Shown piece after piece: positions 23,702-37,078 of a stretch of 64,000 nt of DNA (the stretch's first letter is position 1; each line of letters opens with the position of its first letter). Source of the stretch: Phaseolus vulgaris. Lineage: Eukaryota > Streptophyta > Magnoliopsida > Fabales > Fabaceae. Made by a program: the position numbers and the translations under genes. The notes under the pieces were generated by a model. That model saw nothing but the letters and a program-made list of their open reading frames with translations, did not search any database and was not told the origin of the DNA. The stretch spans positions 47,400,672 through 47,464,671 of the forward strand of contig NC_023759.2 of NCBI RefSeq assembly GCF_000499845.2. Direction: 5' to 3'.

Positions 23702-26700
23702 GCTACATGTGTCAATAACAAAACTCCAACTTGGCATCTTTCCACTGACGTGTGTTTATTCAATTGAACTTTTCATTATTTTTGCATCAACCCTCTTAAT
23801 ATTGTCACAGTATTGGTTATAACCTCGATTAGTAGTACAAACTTTTACTACATTAGAGTTATTTAAAATTTGAAATATTAATTAGAAGGTTAAAAATAAA
23901 TTTAATCATTCATGAGTGGTGATTTAAATTAAGATTGTGGTAAGGAGGGAAGAATATAGTAGTGAGTGTTAGAGGGAATGAACATGGAGTGGTGCAGAGA
24001 ATTGATGGGGTGGACAAGAGAACATCGATATCTGAAACCTTGTACATACATGTAATATCCAATAATCAATGTTCAATGGATATAATGAACGTGTTGCGCA
24101 TGAGTGACCTTGATTGGAGAGACAAAATATATAAAGGCATTGGAACTGGTGATGCTACATAAACTGCTGTGTGTTCAGAAACATATTGATGTAGGTATCT
24201 TGAAAGGTTCTGTGAATAGCAGAAAAACCATCAACCACACCACAACATACTTATGAAGAGAAGTTGTGCGCATTTATTACCCCTAACTTACTACCAGACA
24301 ACCTTCCTCTCTTTTCCTTTTCAACCATTCCACTACACATCAAACAACCTTATTGCTAATGCCATTTTCTTTCATGCAAAAAACTTCTACCATCTTTTTA
24401 AATAACTCTAAATATTTAAGTACTAATTCTCTTCAATTATTAATTTCAAACTACTTCTCAATATTATCCTTTCTCTGTCCTTCAAACCTAGACCATGAAT
24501 GATTTAACAGAGGGATAGTGTGGTAATAGAAGTTTTAAATAGTTTTTACAGAATTTGAAGTTTAAAGCATAGTTGTTGTGTTCTGAAAAGAAAGAGATTC
24601 TGAAATGGTAGACATGAGTATAAATTGGAGGAAGAAAGCAATGAAGAGGGGAGGGAGCACAGTGACAGTGGTGAAAAAAGATGTTATCAATGAGAGGGAG
24701 CAAAGCATAACAGAAAGAATCAGAATTGTGGAACAATGTGACAAGTGTGAATCTCCTAATCACTTTTTAAAATGCTCAAATCATAATGCGCTCCGGTCTC
24801 GGGGACACAAAATCAACCTTATTTTTGTTTTGTTTAATACACATTCAACAACAACAAAAAACCATAATTCTTTCTATTGGACCACCTACTGTATCATATT
24901 ACACTTCGTTTCTTCTCCATTCAACACCTCACCCCCACGTGTCCAACAACTTTTTCTTTCCCTTCTCGCATGTTCATTCATAGTTTTTCATGTTTCTTCA
25001 CAAACACAAAGAGGGAACAACAATTAAGAACCAAAAAATAAAGAGGGAACAACAGCTTCTATGCTTGGATCTAAAGAAACGGCCAGTGCTAGCTAATAAA
25101 TGTTGAAACAGAAAAAAAAGAAAACATTTTATTCAGAATCTTTAACACATTTATTAAAATGAAAAAAATAGGTTTAACATAAGTAAAAAGAATGAAAAAG
25201 AAAAGGTAAAATGTTCCCCTCCACCCAAACATAACTCTTAAGGTTGCTTTCATTAGCCATCAATTTGTCATTTGGTCTCCAACACTGTATTTGCGTTGAA
25301 CCTTAGAAAAAAAAAAAGCAGCGTCTAACCTACATTCTCCTTTTCTTCAATAGCCTTAGTAAATGTCTCACCATATTCTCCTTTAAACTTCTTTGTTAAT
25401 TACCCTTTCCTTTTTACAAATTCAGTTCTATTTCATGATATTTCTATACAAAATTGAACAATAACAGATCAATACATCTTTAAATTCATAATTTTTTTTT
25501 TCTTGTTTATTAAAATTTTTACATTGGAAAGATAAAAAAATACTGTACAAATATTTGAACATGTAAAACAATTTTTATATAATTCCCAATAAAAATGTGA
25601 AAATAAAAGGAATAATGTTCTCATGCTAATAAATACTGTGAAATGTATGAATAAATTATTTTTTATTAGCAATGTATAAATATATGTTATAATTTAACCA
25701 AAACTCTTTATTTGAGTTCATACAAATTTGATAAACTAGAAAATATTGCTTTACTACAACCAATTCAAGATCTTCTCCAATTCTCTTACTCACTTTTGTG
25801 ATACAACACAAGTTATATTTATTATATATTGCAAAAAGTAGTAATTACAACAATCTGATTGGCGTTAGATAATTTTTTTTTTACATTTTAGTACATTTTG
25901 TCTGGTCGTTTTTTTACATATTTTAATTCTAAACGAAATAATTTGTCGGAAAGGTTTTCAAAAGTTAATTATTTTGAACTCTTAATTTTGTAGTTTTTTT
26001 TCTATGTTCATAATCGTTCAATAGTATTGGATCACGTAGTTGTTATTTTTCATTTTCTTTATGTAATAAAAAGTTTTATAATTGTTGCCTTTCCATAAGA
26101 ACTCACTGTCAACCTTTCCTCTTTATTTTATGAAGGAAGATTGTGTATTAAAATTGAAAATGAAATTAATGAGATTACAAAAAAAAAAAAATTGTATATC
26201 TGTCCATGTTCTGATGTTGATTTATGATTAGTGATTTTTCTTTTCAAATGAAGAGATTGCTTTTCGTAACATTTCTATTTTATTAGAAAATTTACTTGTA
26301 TTACATTGCCTTTTAAAAAATATATGAAACTTTAATTTAGAAAATAAAATAAAATATTTAAAAATTAAAGAGCAGTTAAAAATTGAGAGACATCATACAA
26401 AATAAATAAAAAATTACCAGTTAAAATCATGTCACCCTATTGCTTTTATAAAAATAGTCACTAAACTATGATAATTCTGACAAAATTATGAATCTATTTA
26501 TTGTGACATTCGAATGTATTAATTTATGAAAAAAAATTATACCCTTAATTTATTATAAAATATAGTTTATATTAAAACTTAAGGATATAATTTAAACAAA
26601 TTTAGTTGCTTTATTAGTCTCATATGAATTAGTTATTTGTTTATTATATAGATGAATGGCAAAAGTATATATTTACATTTTAGAATATTTGTATACAAGA

Positions 26701-27071
26701 GTGTTGTTTATGAGTTTGAGATGGACTACCAATTATATATTAACTCATGGATGATGATGTCTTTAATAGATTAAGTTTCAAGATTTGTTGAGTTTTACTG
26801 ATACTGTGAAGAGGCTTAATTGTTGTGTTAGATGAGTGAACTTGCAAACTATATTCCAAGGTGTAAGTTAATTGTTAATGTATACATTAATGTGTTGATG
26901 GGTGTTTATAAGAGTAACAAATGTACCATTTAGTTATATGAAGCCCAAAACTTCGTGCTGCTTTATCTTGATGTAAGGATAGGATAACTTTACTTCAGAC
27001 ACCTCTATATTTTACTATTTACCTATGAAAGCATATGCATGTGGAGCTTGATATTTTGGGCTTAATGCGGT

Positions 27072-27315
27072 CATTTCTTCCTACACTTCCATATTTTTTT
27101 CTCTGTCATCCCACAGATTAGATAAAAAAAATTATTTAATTGTAAAAAATATTTTGAATTATACAATTTAAAAGATGGAAAAAAGAAAAGATGTGCGTGT
27201 ATAAGAGAAAGAAAAAGAGGTGAGACTGTGAGGAAGAGTAGTGTAGGTTACTTTAATTTATTTAAGGGTATAATGGTCATTTTGCTGACTTTATGGAGGT
27301 GTAGGAAAAAAAATA
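27072..27315. mobile_element. Miniature element of the CTTCCTGCACCTCCATA family
   Basis: Left end CTTCCTACACTTCCATAT and right end ATGGAGGTGTAGGAAA are inverted copies of each other. The interior is non-coding and includes TAAGGGTATAATGGTCATTT, shared inverted with the 16.8-kb fragment. A further single copy of the terminal motif follows at 27392-27410. Outer ends and target duplication were not resolved. Confidence 0.55.
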
Positions 27316-29104
27316 TGAAAGTGTAATGATAACTATAAAAGTGCATGAAGAATTGACATGCGTTATACTAAGATGACCCATTAGGTATTTTCTTCCTGCA
27401 CGTCCATACATTTTTCATGTAACTCCATACTATTTATGAAAAGTTTAATTTATTTTTAATAAAGTTAATTTCGTGTAGAATTTAAAAAGTATTTTGTAGA
27501 TTCTCAAATATTTTTTGAACGCTCCATTTGAGTTGATTGTGTTTGTAGTCTATTCTGGAAAAAAAAAATTAGAAGTCCATCATCTAAAGAAAACACATAT
27601 ATGATAGTATTTTCACGCAATTGTTTAAATGTAAGAATGTTTCTTTAGGTAAAGAATGTAAAAGTTAAAGAATGTAAGAATGCAAGAATTATAGAATGAA
27701 TATATGTTAGTTAAAGAGTGTAGTAGGTGTAAGAGTTTTTGTAGGTTCAATAGTGTGAAAATAACACATTCTTGGTTTGATTGGAACAATAGTTACCTCA
27801 TCACTTTTCCCTCATTAGACTCCACCTGTAATGGTTCTATTCTTGAATGTAAGTGGTGGTGGGACAACCAATCATGAAATCTTATCCCAACTTTGATAAC
27901 TATTTCATGAAACATAGTTTAGAATATAGATACTAACAGAAGAAAAGAAAAGAAAAAAAAGAATTTCTTTTATTAAATATCTTCCTCCTTTTGAGTATCC
28001 ATGGACCAAAGTGAAGAACAAAAAGAATGGCAGTAGAAGTTTCTGGGAGCCTACCATCTTTCACCTAAAACTTAGTCTTTTATCTGTTGTGGTGAAGAGA
28101 ACCATTTATCACCTTTGAGCTGTTTGGAACAACTCTGGTCCCCACAATATTATTTCTGTATCTCATCAGTATAGTAGTTTGCTTCTTTGGTTTGACTTCA
28201 TATGATAGACTAGGTCAAAAAAATTGGGTGGTTAAACTTTTTCTTTTATTTATTTCTTTACATTTAAACAAGTTTCAATTCTGTCTTTAATTATTACCTT
28301 TTCCTTTTTCTTCCAGTTCTTTCTAATTTCTAAAAGCTTCTTGTTTAATGGTAAATGAATAGTTTTCTTTAATCAGTAATAAAAATTTGAAAAAATTAAA
28401 GTATTTAAGAAATACTTAAATTCTTATAAAAAATCATATTTCATACAGTAAGAATCTACATGTAAGTATGATAAAAATTCTTAACAAAAAAAAGTCACCC
28501 TATACCTTAAGCCTTACAAAAAACCACCAAAGTTGTATAAATATAATTATGATTGTACAAAGCAAGAAAACAATAAGATTATAAATGAAAGAAAAATAAT
28601 AAACTGACGATCTTTCTCCAATATACAATATTTTTATGAAATTTATCATATCATAAAAGATTATATTTTTTTTTTCAAGCATGCATCCCATGTAAAGCAT
28701 TACTAGGAATATTTGTAAATGTTGTTAATTACAACTGAAAAAAGTTTTTAAAAATACTAATTATTTAAATATTATTGAAGATCAATTGCATTGCATGATA
28801 AATCAAATGAACTAGTTTATATTATCCGTTAAAAGGGAAATATTAAAAGTGTTAAAATATAAAGGTTTATCAATAGTTTTTACAACTAAAAACAATAAAA
28901 GAATGAAATAAAGATTAAGAACTTGTGTGGCGCTCCATATGAATCCGATTTTGTGCCATAAATTTCCTAGACATAGCCCTGCTTTGTGGAAATTCCAATT
29001 TGGCAACTTTGTGTACCCTTTCTAGAATGATGTAGCTGTTTATAATCATCAACAAACTTTTAATTACAAATTCATTTGAATCATCTATAACAATTAGTTG
29101 AAGT

Positions 29105-29480
29105 TTATTTTTTTATCAATAAAAAATAAATAAAATAAAATAAAACATTTTAGGGTGTGTCAATCTTTATATAGACACTTTAAGGATATCACAACCCTTA
29201 TACTTAAAATAGTCAAAGTTAATTTCTTCAATACCTGATGATACATACTCTACAAACTTTCAATTTAAATCTCAAAGGATAAGAATGACAAACTACACCA
29301 ACGGTCAACCCTTGCTACCCTACCCAAATTCATATAACCAGACTTTAATCTAAACAATACACACAAAACAAACCCTACTACAACCACAGTCTACAATTAC
29401 AAAACACAAAACTAATACACAACAAAATTTCTCACCTACAATATCATGCCAAAAGAAAGTCACTGTTCTTCAACCCTAAA
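29105..29480 (-). repeat. Probable LINE 3'-tail fragment
   Basis: Begins on the plus strand with AATAAATAAAATAAAATAAA followed by an ACATTTTAG block, then about 300 bp of C-rich, G-poor sequence. A similar arrangement recurs at 51575-51850. Short AT-unit tails next to G-rich (minus-strand) sequence are typical of plant LINE 3' ends. No reverse-transcriptase segment is recognisable. Confidence 0.3.
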
Positions 29481-31345
29481 CACAAATCATTTGAAGTTTA
29501 TTTGCTTAATTGTAATTTTATTTCTATATTTAGCTGCATTGAAATATAAAAAGTTATACAAATAAACAAAATAGTTCTTGAACGTCACGTACAAAGTGAA
29601 ATGTGAAATGTGATGGCTCAATTGATCAATTACAAAAATTATGGGCTTGCTTGAATGTTAGTTGGCAAAGGTGTTATTCCCCTTTGCCTGGCCCAAAAAT
29701 TTCGAAACAGAAACAGATATGAATTTTAGCCTTAGTAGTTTGAGTGAATTAAAATTTAATATTTATATTCATTTTTGTCTTATGTTGTTATTTAAATAAA
29801 ATGTATGCATGTATTTTTATTTTTATTTCGTGTGTAATCTATAGTTTAAATGAAAGCAATGTTAAAGAAACAATACAAAATTGTATATTTGCATGAAAAA
29901 AAATAAAATTATATAATGCAGTAATGATTTTTTCCTTCATCGTTATATACATAACATAATAATGCTAATTTTGAAGTTTAAAATATTAAAATTTTAAAAT
30001 ATAATTAAGAAAAAAATAAGTATTTAAAAGGTAGATAATTGGTTATAGATAAAAGAATTACTATATTTTTAAACATGTTTATTGTTTATCCAATAACAGT
30101 TGTTATTATAGTGATAGAAAATTTTAAAAATTAAAACGACATAAATTTTATCTAAAATACGAGATGGATTATAAAAATATATTTTTTATTATAAAATTGA
30201 CAAAGGGCAGTTTAATAACATTATGTGCTCGGTTGTATAGATTGAGATCAAAACTATTTTGTTATAACCTAGATATGTTGTTATCTATGCAAAAAGTTAA
30301 TCAAATTATATTTTAATAAATACAAATTTATTTAACACAAATATTAAATTTTATATTATTATTAGTTAGATAATTATACAAATTTTAATACAATTTCAAA
30401 ATTGTTTAAAATTTTATTATATCACTTAATTTTAATGGATAATATGATATTTATAAGTTATAAATTTTATTAATAAATAGCATATTTGTAAAAATTTAAA
30501 TTATATTATTTTTTATAGATATGTAATGAAGATGATATAAAAAAAACTTCAAATGCTGAATTATTTAAATTTAAACTGTATAAAAAAACTATGAATGCAT
30601 AATTTAACTAAGTTTTACACTTATAAACGAATCCTAACTTTATATAGATATATATACAGTTAAAAATAAGTTAAACAAAGCAATACTGATGAACCTTTCA
30701 AAATATCCTATGTACAGAACATAACATATCCATAAGCAAAAGTTAAAAGATGTAAGTTAAATATAAAAAATTATGATAGAGAGATGACACACTTACTATT
30801 ATTATTGAAACTTTATTGGTATGAAAATTAAACGTGACAAATATTTTAGAATTATATTTATGGAAAATGAGTTTCGTTTAAAACTAAATGAAGTTTCCTG
30901 AAAAAGGCGAAAGGACGGAGAATAATAGAAATAATGATCATGATTAGAGGTTTGTGTTTGGAACCGAGCAAAATAATGGTATGGTTATGGCCAAAATAAA
31001 TATATGCATAAATAATTTGTGTTTCTATTTCTTTTTCCAACTAAAATCATATTTATAAATCACATTAAAGTCATTTAGATATTATCCATTTTCATAATTT
31101 TTCCTTACTAAAAATCATAATTTAAAATTAAAAAAAAAATGCACTGATTTGATGCAAAATTGGGAAATAGGATTTGTGTGTATTAGGTTATCCTCACGCC
31201 CGTAGAGTGTTATGGTGTGGGGAACTGTGTGTGTCGTTTTCAGGTGTGAGGTGTTGCTTCGTCGTCGCTAAATTTCGTGAGTGTATCCTAAAATTCTAAG
31301 TATCGATTCTGATGAGGGAAAAGTACCGACAAGAATACACTGTGG

Positions 31346-31373
31346 CACGTGAATCCAATGTGAGTTTCACGTG
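31346..31373. promoter_or_regulatory. Paired G-boxes upstream of the PIF-like gene
   Basis: Two perfect CACGTG palindromes at 31346-31351 and 31368-31373, spaced 22 bp start to start, about two helical turns, so they lie on the same DNA face. They are about 1.1 kb before the bHLH start codon. PIF-type bHLH and many bZIP factors bind G-boxes. The sites are seen directly; autoregulation is inferred. Confidence 0.5.
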
Positions 31374-32428
31374 GAAGTGGGAGACCCACTCGCAGATTTT
31401 ATCTTTCTAAGACTGAAAAATGAGACATGATACACGAGGAGGGTGTGGCTCTCTGTGAACCCACTGGTCCCTCCACTTCCATGCTCGTGGTGGAGGGTCC
31501 TCCAACCATCCCAACACACCCCACCATAGCCTTTTCTTTCCTTCTTATTATCATCAACATTTCTCTCCTTTTTTTTTCACTAATACCACTTATCCTCTTT
31601 CATCTTTTTGCTTCATTATTAAGTAATAATAACATTCCACTCAAAATAAATTGGTTTTATCAGATTCTGTTTATCTCTTCAAGAACTCAGATTAATCTCA
31701 AACAGAATCTTCAAATCCTGATAGAATTGGAGTGAAGAAACAAAAGCAAAAACAAAAACATCTGGGTTCTTCGGCAAGGAATATATTCAAGATAACGTGT
31801 CTGTGCATGCGTGATTCAGTTTGTTTAAAAAAGAAACAAAACAAACAGTATTGCTTTTATTTATTCACAAAGAGAGAAATAATGCATGCTTATTTAAATA
31901 TCTCTCCTTTTGATTCGGGAACATGGTGTGTCTTTTTCAGGGAGAAATGCAAACAAAGTAATTTGTTTGAGATATGAGATATCATTAGGGAAATGTGGAA
32001 TAAAAATGTGGAGGGTTAGGAAAGGAGGATATGATGCTGGTCCACTTCACCTGTTTGATACCTAACCAGTTTAATAAGATGACAAAAGGGAACTGCATGA
32101 AATTTGTGGCCTCCTTTCAGAGAATCTACCATTTTTATTTTATTTTATTTCGCTTGAGTACTAGGAATTAAATTGAGAAATGACTTGTATGCCATTCCGA
32201 CGAAGACCACATGGAGTAGTACTATTTATTACCAATTCATTCATTCCCTCACCTCAAGATTTTGCATTCTACAAGAAACCACTGCGAACTTCTCATCATC
32301 AAGCTTCAACAATCCAGGAATAGAGTTCGTGCTTCCACTGCCAAATCCTCATCACAACTTAGTTTCAATTTCTTAGCTTCACAAAGGCTTAAGGAGTAGT
32401 GGCTATTATTATTTACCTACGTGAAGTG

Positions 32429-32452
32429 ATGTGCAACCCAGAAACAACATAG
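32429..32452 (+). other. Upstream ORF before the PIF-like start
   Basis: ATG TGC AAC CCA GAA ACA ACA TAG encodes a 7-residue peptide ending 41 nt before the inferred main ATG. It can matter only if the leader includes this stretch, which the sequence alone cannot show. Confidence 0.4.
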
Positions 32453-32493
32453 CAGCTCAATTGTTTACCTTAAAAATATTTTCATTCAATCAA

Positions 32494-34879
32494 ATGATTC
32501 AGGAGATGCTTCACTCCACTCGCTCGGCTATGACAAGAACCTCTTCCCATGTACCCTCCATGTAAGTGTTAATTATTTTGGATATGATATGGCTTATATA
32601 TCATAATATTTATTTCTTTCTATGTATTCCTCGTTTAGTTTTAATCAAAGTGAGTAATTTTTTTTTCAGTTATGACAATGATCTCCTTGAGCTGGTGTGG
32701 GAAAATGGTGAGGTTGTTGTACGAGGAGGTTCATCAGATAGATCAAGAAAGAGTAACGAGGAAAGAGTATACGAAGATGTCAGCATAAAAAGAACAAGGT
32801 TGAACCCTTTATACTCACTTGAAGATCACCTTCCCCCTCTAAAGGAATCTTACATGAGCTCTTCGTATCAAAGCAATGCCCAAGATTCGTGCCATTCTGC
32901 CCAAACAAAGAATTCCTGCAAGCTTAACGAAGAATTTGAAAACTTGTTAAGACAAGCAAAAGACTCTAAGCCCGTTACCCCAAGCTATACTCTCTTACAG
33001 CAGTGCTCACCTTCATCTCCTCTCAAGAAACAAAGAACAGATTCAACCCAAACACTGCCACCACCAAACGCACGGAACTTGGGGTTTGATCAAAGAACAG
33101 CTAAAGTGAACTTCTCCAATTTTTCAATACCTGCGGTGTTTCTCAAATCTAGTACTTGTCAGGGAAGCCGTACAACTCAGCAGGCAAAAAATCATTCATC
33201 TCCACCAAGAACGGAGGAGATTGAAGCGCCCAAGGTTGAGAAATCAACTAAGGAATCACAAGGGTTTCAAAAGCAGACATCCTTAACCGTTGAAAGAAGT
33301 GCAAAACCACCCCCACCCCTTGATGAGCACTCTGAAGCTATTGGTCATGGAATTCACAGATACCAAGATCAACTACGTTGTGACCAAACCTCAGGCTCAG
33401 AATCACTTAGAGCCAAGGAAAACGCTTATAATAATAATAATAATAACACTTTCTGTCAAGAACCGTTCCTAGCTTCTTCCGTGTGCTCTCTTGGAGCCTC
33501 CAACGACCCAAACCATGGTATCAGGAAACATGAAGACACTGACGACTCAATATATTTAAGTGATGTAAGTGGAACCCTAGGCTATGTTTTTACCTTCTTT
33601 AGCCCTTCGTGTTAGTTACCATCAGTCTCATGGAACATGGATCAATTTGTTTTGATGCAGAATGACGAAGAGCCTGAGAATATGGTAACGCAAGATAGGG
33701 AGGGTAACAGAGTCAAGAGAAGCAGGAACGCTGTGGTTCATAACTTATCTGAAAAGGTGAGCAAAACGTTTAGAATATGGTAAAGTAGATCCCATGAAAT
33801 AAAATACACCCCAAATAAATATATCGAGAGAAAATAACAGATTAAGAGCTTGTATATCTGAAAATTAATTCCATGTATCTGACAGTTGTGGACATGTTTG
33901 CAGAAGCGTAGAGAAAAAATCAACAAGAAGATGCGTACATTGAAAGAGCTCATACCCAATTGCAATAAGGTACGTGTGTTTGAGTGAGTATGATACAGAC
34001 AAGAAATTACTATACATAGTTCATAATCACTTTGGTGTTTACTAATTCAATTTCTATATGATATATAGTTCAATTTCATTAATTATGTTTTATATATAAA
34101 CTAAGAAATTGAACTACATATCACTGATTGACTAGAATATAACAGATACATAATGGTGATCTCAGACTAAATAATAATTTTTAGTTTAACTTTCTCATTA
34201 AGGTTCGCGCCCTTGTTTTCTCTAAGTTTTGTCTTGTATATCTCTGTAGGTGGACAAAGCATCAATGCTTGACGATGCCATCGACTACCTGAAGACTCTA
34301 AAGCTTCAGTTACAGGTAAAATTTGAAGTTCATCTGTGTTGTACAAATGGCCTTGATTTACAAATATTGGAATTTGAATGAAAGTCTAAAGCATAGTGTT
34401 ATGTATGCGGAATGATGCAGATAATGTCAATGGGAAGTGGATTATGGCCACTTATGATGCTACCTGCTGCCGCAGCGCCTCACATGAACGGACCACATTT
34501 ACCACAGTTAGTGGGAGCAGGAATGGGATTCAGGCCACCGCAGCTTCCTATTCCACCACTTTCTGCTATCACAGACAACAGACTTCATCACATGTTTGGT
34601 TTCCCCAACCAAATACCAACCATGCCAATGCCTCATGCACCTTTCTTCCCCATCATTGGAAATTCTCCCACAGAACCACCCTTGGCTGCCACCACCACAC
34701 CCACCATACCAAACATGGCACAACATCTTGCTAAAACTGCTGCATCTCTTCAGGTGTCACTCCCCACCAACTTGGACCCTCAGGAACATGCATCAAACAG
34801 ACTGCAGAATCCAGTGTCCTTTCATCCCCATGGCATTAGTACTCCACTAGCTACCCCTTTCATTTTTCCACAAAGGTAA
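32494..34879 (+). CDS. PIF-like bHLH transcription factor with altered APB motif, 549 aa
   Basis: Light-signalling type bHLH regulator of G-box genes. Six exons: 32494-32561, 32670-33564, 33661-33756, 33904-33969, 34250-34315 and 34421-34879; phases close exactly. Near the N-terminus, NDLLELVWENGEVVVRG is the active-phytochrome-B-binding (APB) region, but the canonical ELxxxxGQ reads ELVWENGE: Gln is replaced by Glu. The basic region HNLSEKKRREKINKKM keeps the His-Glu-Arg set needed for G-box contact but is unusually Lys-rich; most PIFs read SERRRRDRINEKM. Helix-loop-helix: ELIPNCNKVDKASMLDDAID, then YLKTLKLQLQIMSMG. A Pro/Met-rich C-terminus follows. A run of Asn codons (33430-33447) is a slippage-prone AAT repeat. 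The first exon (start codon and 22 residues) is the least certain part. The stop directly follows CAAAG^GTAAAT, so a missed last exon is possible. Confidence 0.9.
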
Positions 34880-37078
34880 ATATGTGTACAGGGAAGGAAA
34901 GTAGAGAGTGATGAAATTAAGAAATTAGATTAGAGAAGTTAATTGGAGGCGACTGTAGAATTTGGTTTACCCTTTTCAAAAAGGTGATGTACATTTCTCT
35001 CATCATCTAATATCAGTTGCAGAATCTGACATTTCACAGTTTCATGCGTGCTTTCGGCCTTGTACTACATATTACGGCTCTTGTGTATCTTTCAAAATTA
35101 TCCATCCATACACCAATAATCGAGAGTGTGATAATTTAGATAGTGATAGCAAAAAAATCTGACAAAATTCACTTTTATAAAATTGATTTTAAACTGGAGC
35201 AATTAATTTTATATTAAAACGTGTTCAAACATAACTATTATGGTAAATCAAACTTTTTTAAGTGCTTATGTTCGATTAGATTTTAGTATATATGTGCTTT
35301 TCATGAGATAAACGTTTATCTCTATATAATTCATATTTATATTAATGAACCTGCAGTGTTTATATGAGAAAATGTGACTGGATGTCTATAGTTTCAAAAT
35401 TAGTCCATATTAATTTAGAGTACTAGTGATATGTTTTAGATAATTAATAGGACTCTAATAAATATGCATGTTAAGTTATCTCTAGATTATTCAGAAATGA
35501 AAACTAGTTTTAAACCCTAGTTTTGATCTTCTCCTCATGTATTAGTTATTTTTTCTTCCAAATAATAAGTTATTAGTATGTGACAACTTTAGTGATAGAG
35601 TAGAAATGACAAATTATTTATTTAAAAATTATTTTGCTTAAAAAAATTAATCGAGGTGATATCTTTTTACTTTAAAATATTATTTTGCTTAAATATAACC
35701 AAACTCAAACTCTCTTATATCTTTGATATTATATATGCAATTATGAAGTGTTTCATGTTAGTTTTTACTTATTTACTTGAGGCTTATTATGGTATGCCAC
35801 CAGCGTAACTTATAACCTAAATGCTTTAGAAAATGCTTTCATAATATTTGAATTGAAGCCAATTAGCCAATGAACTGGGTATCCAGGACTGAAGTTGAGT
35901 CCACAAGTATTAAACTTCAATTCTTTATTAATTTTTTGAGGAATCAAAATTTAATGGAAAAACTATTTTCTCCTAGAATAATAGGGCCAAGAAAGCATTT
36001 ATTAACTGATTTTCACGTGAGTACTACGTATTTCTACATTGCACATTCAAGTAAGAAATGAGTGTAGTTTACTGAAGTTTAACCTTGATGATATTTTTCT
36101 AATTTGGAAACATGTTCGTTTGATGCTTTTGTTTTTAACTCAAAAATCACAATCCCTACTAAAAATTGTATTTTTATAGGATAATTATGTCCTCTAACAC
36201 CCACTTTTATATGTGAAATGATAAAAATACCCTTAAATAAAAGGGAATGTACGAACAGAAATACTTCAAAAACTCGTTTCCGGAACCTGTTTTGGGTTTC
36301 AATTTTCAGATGCTTTTTTTGAATTTTGGAAATTTTTGGTCCAGGTCATAATTTGTAAGTTTCAGGAAGAATTTGTCTTTTTATAGCTTTCTTATGATAT
36401 TAGTTAGTCTAGATATTAATCTTGTTAACTTTACAAGTATTTGGGAAAAATAATACTTAAACCATTCCATTCTATTACTTGTGTTTGGAATGGATGGTCA
36501 TTTTTCACATGAACAAAAGCTAGTGGATCATGTTAGAAAACAAAGTACAGGTGTAGGAACCCACTAATGAACTCACCATTAATTAATACATTTGAGGCAT
36601 TAAAAAATATTGTTAGTTCCTTAACCAACCAAGGCAATTGGTCAACCAATAATTAATTCATTAATATCTAACAGATGAGCATTAAGATTTGACATGTAGA
36701 AAAGATGGCTGAGAACAAGTAGACTAAATTATTAACTCATGTTAGGTACAGTTCCAAATAGAGTAACATGTAGTTTACTCGATACTTAGCATTCCAAATC
36801 GTTGGTATCATAATTCCAAACAGCAAACTCTACATGCCAGGTTTTGGTCGCACCAATAATACTTTAACTTTCATGTCAAACTTTAAAGCATATATTTGTT
36901 AAGAAAAAAATGCGTGGATTGCGACACATTACTTGTATTTAAAAATACAAATGATTGGAGACTTATCCGCAACAATAACTGTACACCTGAAATGGACATA
37001 GTTATCACCCCTGCATCTATAAAAAAGTGTCCTTTTGCCTGAAATATAGCACAACAACCGTAATTTTCATTTTCAAAC
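34880..37078. other. Intergenic stretch between PIF-like gene and CHMP7
   Basis: The two genes converge on this region, so both 3' UTRs lie in it. Nothing else is recognisable; no terminal repeats were noticed. Confidence 0.5.

Larger units (their letters stand above)
23702..31345. other. Long AT-rich intergenic stretch
   Basis: Over 7 kb without a supportable gene. It contains copies of the CTTCCTGCACCTCCATA miniature family around 27.06-27.44 kb and a probable LINE-tail fragment at 29.1-29.48 kb, listed separately. The longest frame (24605-25027, 140 codons) lacks domain features, biased composition or splice context and is treated as noise. Confidence 0.5.

Noticed and set aside
24605..25027. 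140-codon plus-strand frame
   Set aside because: No domain, mixed low-complexity composition, no splice signals leading to further coding sequence, and a competing minus-strand frame over the same bases.
31427..31735. 102-codon frame upstream of the PIF-like gene
   Set aside because: It starts with plausible residues but turns into hydrophobic low-complexity sequence and has no similarity I recognise. Probably promoter or leader sequence.
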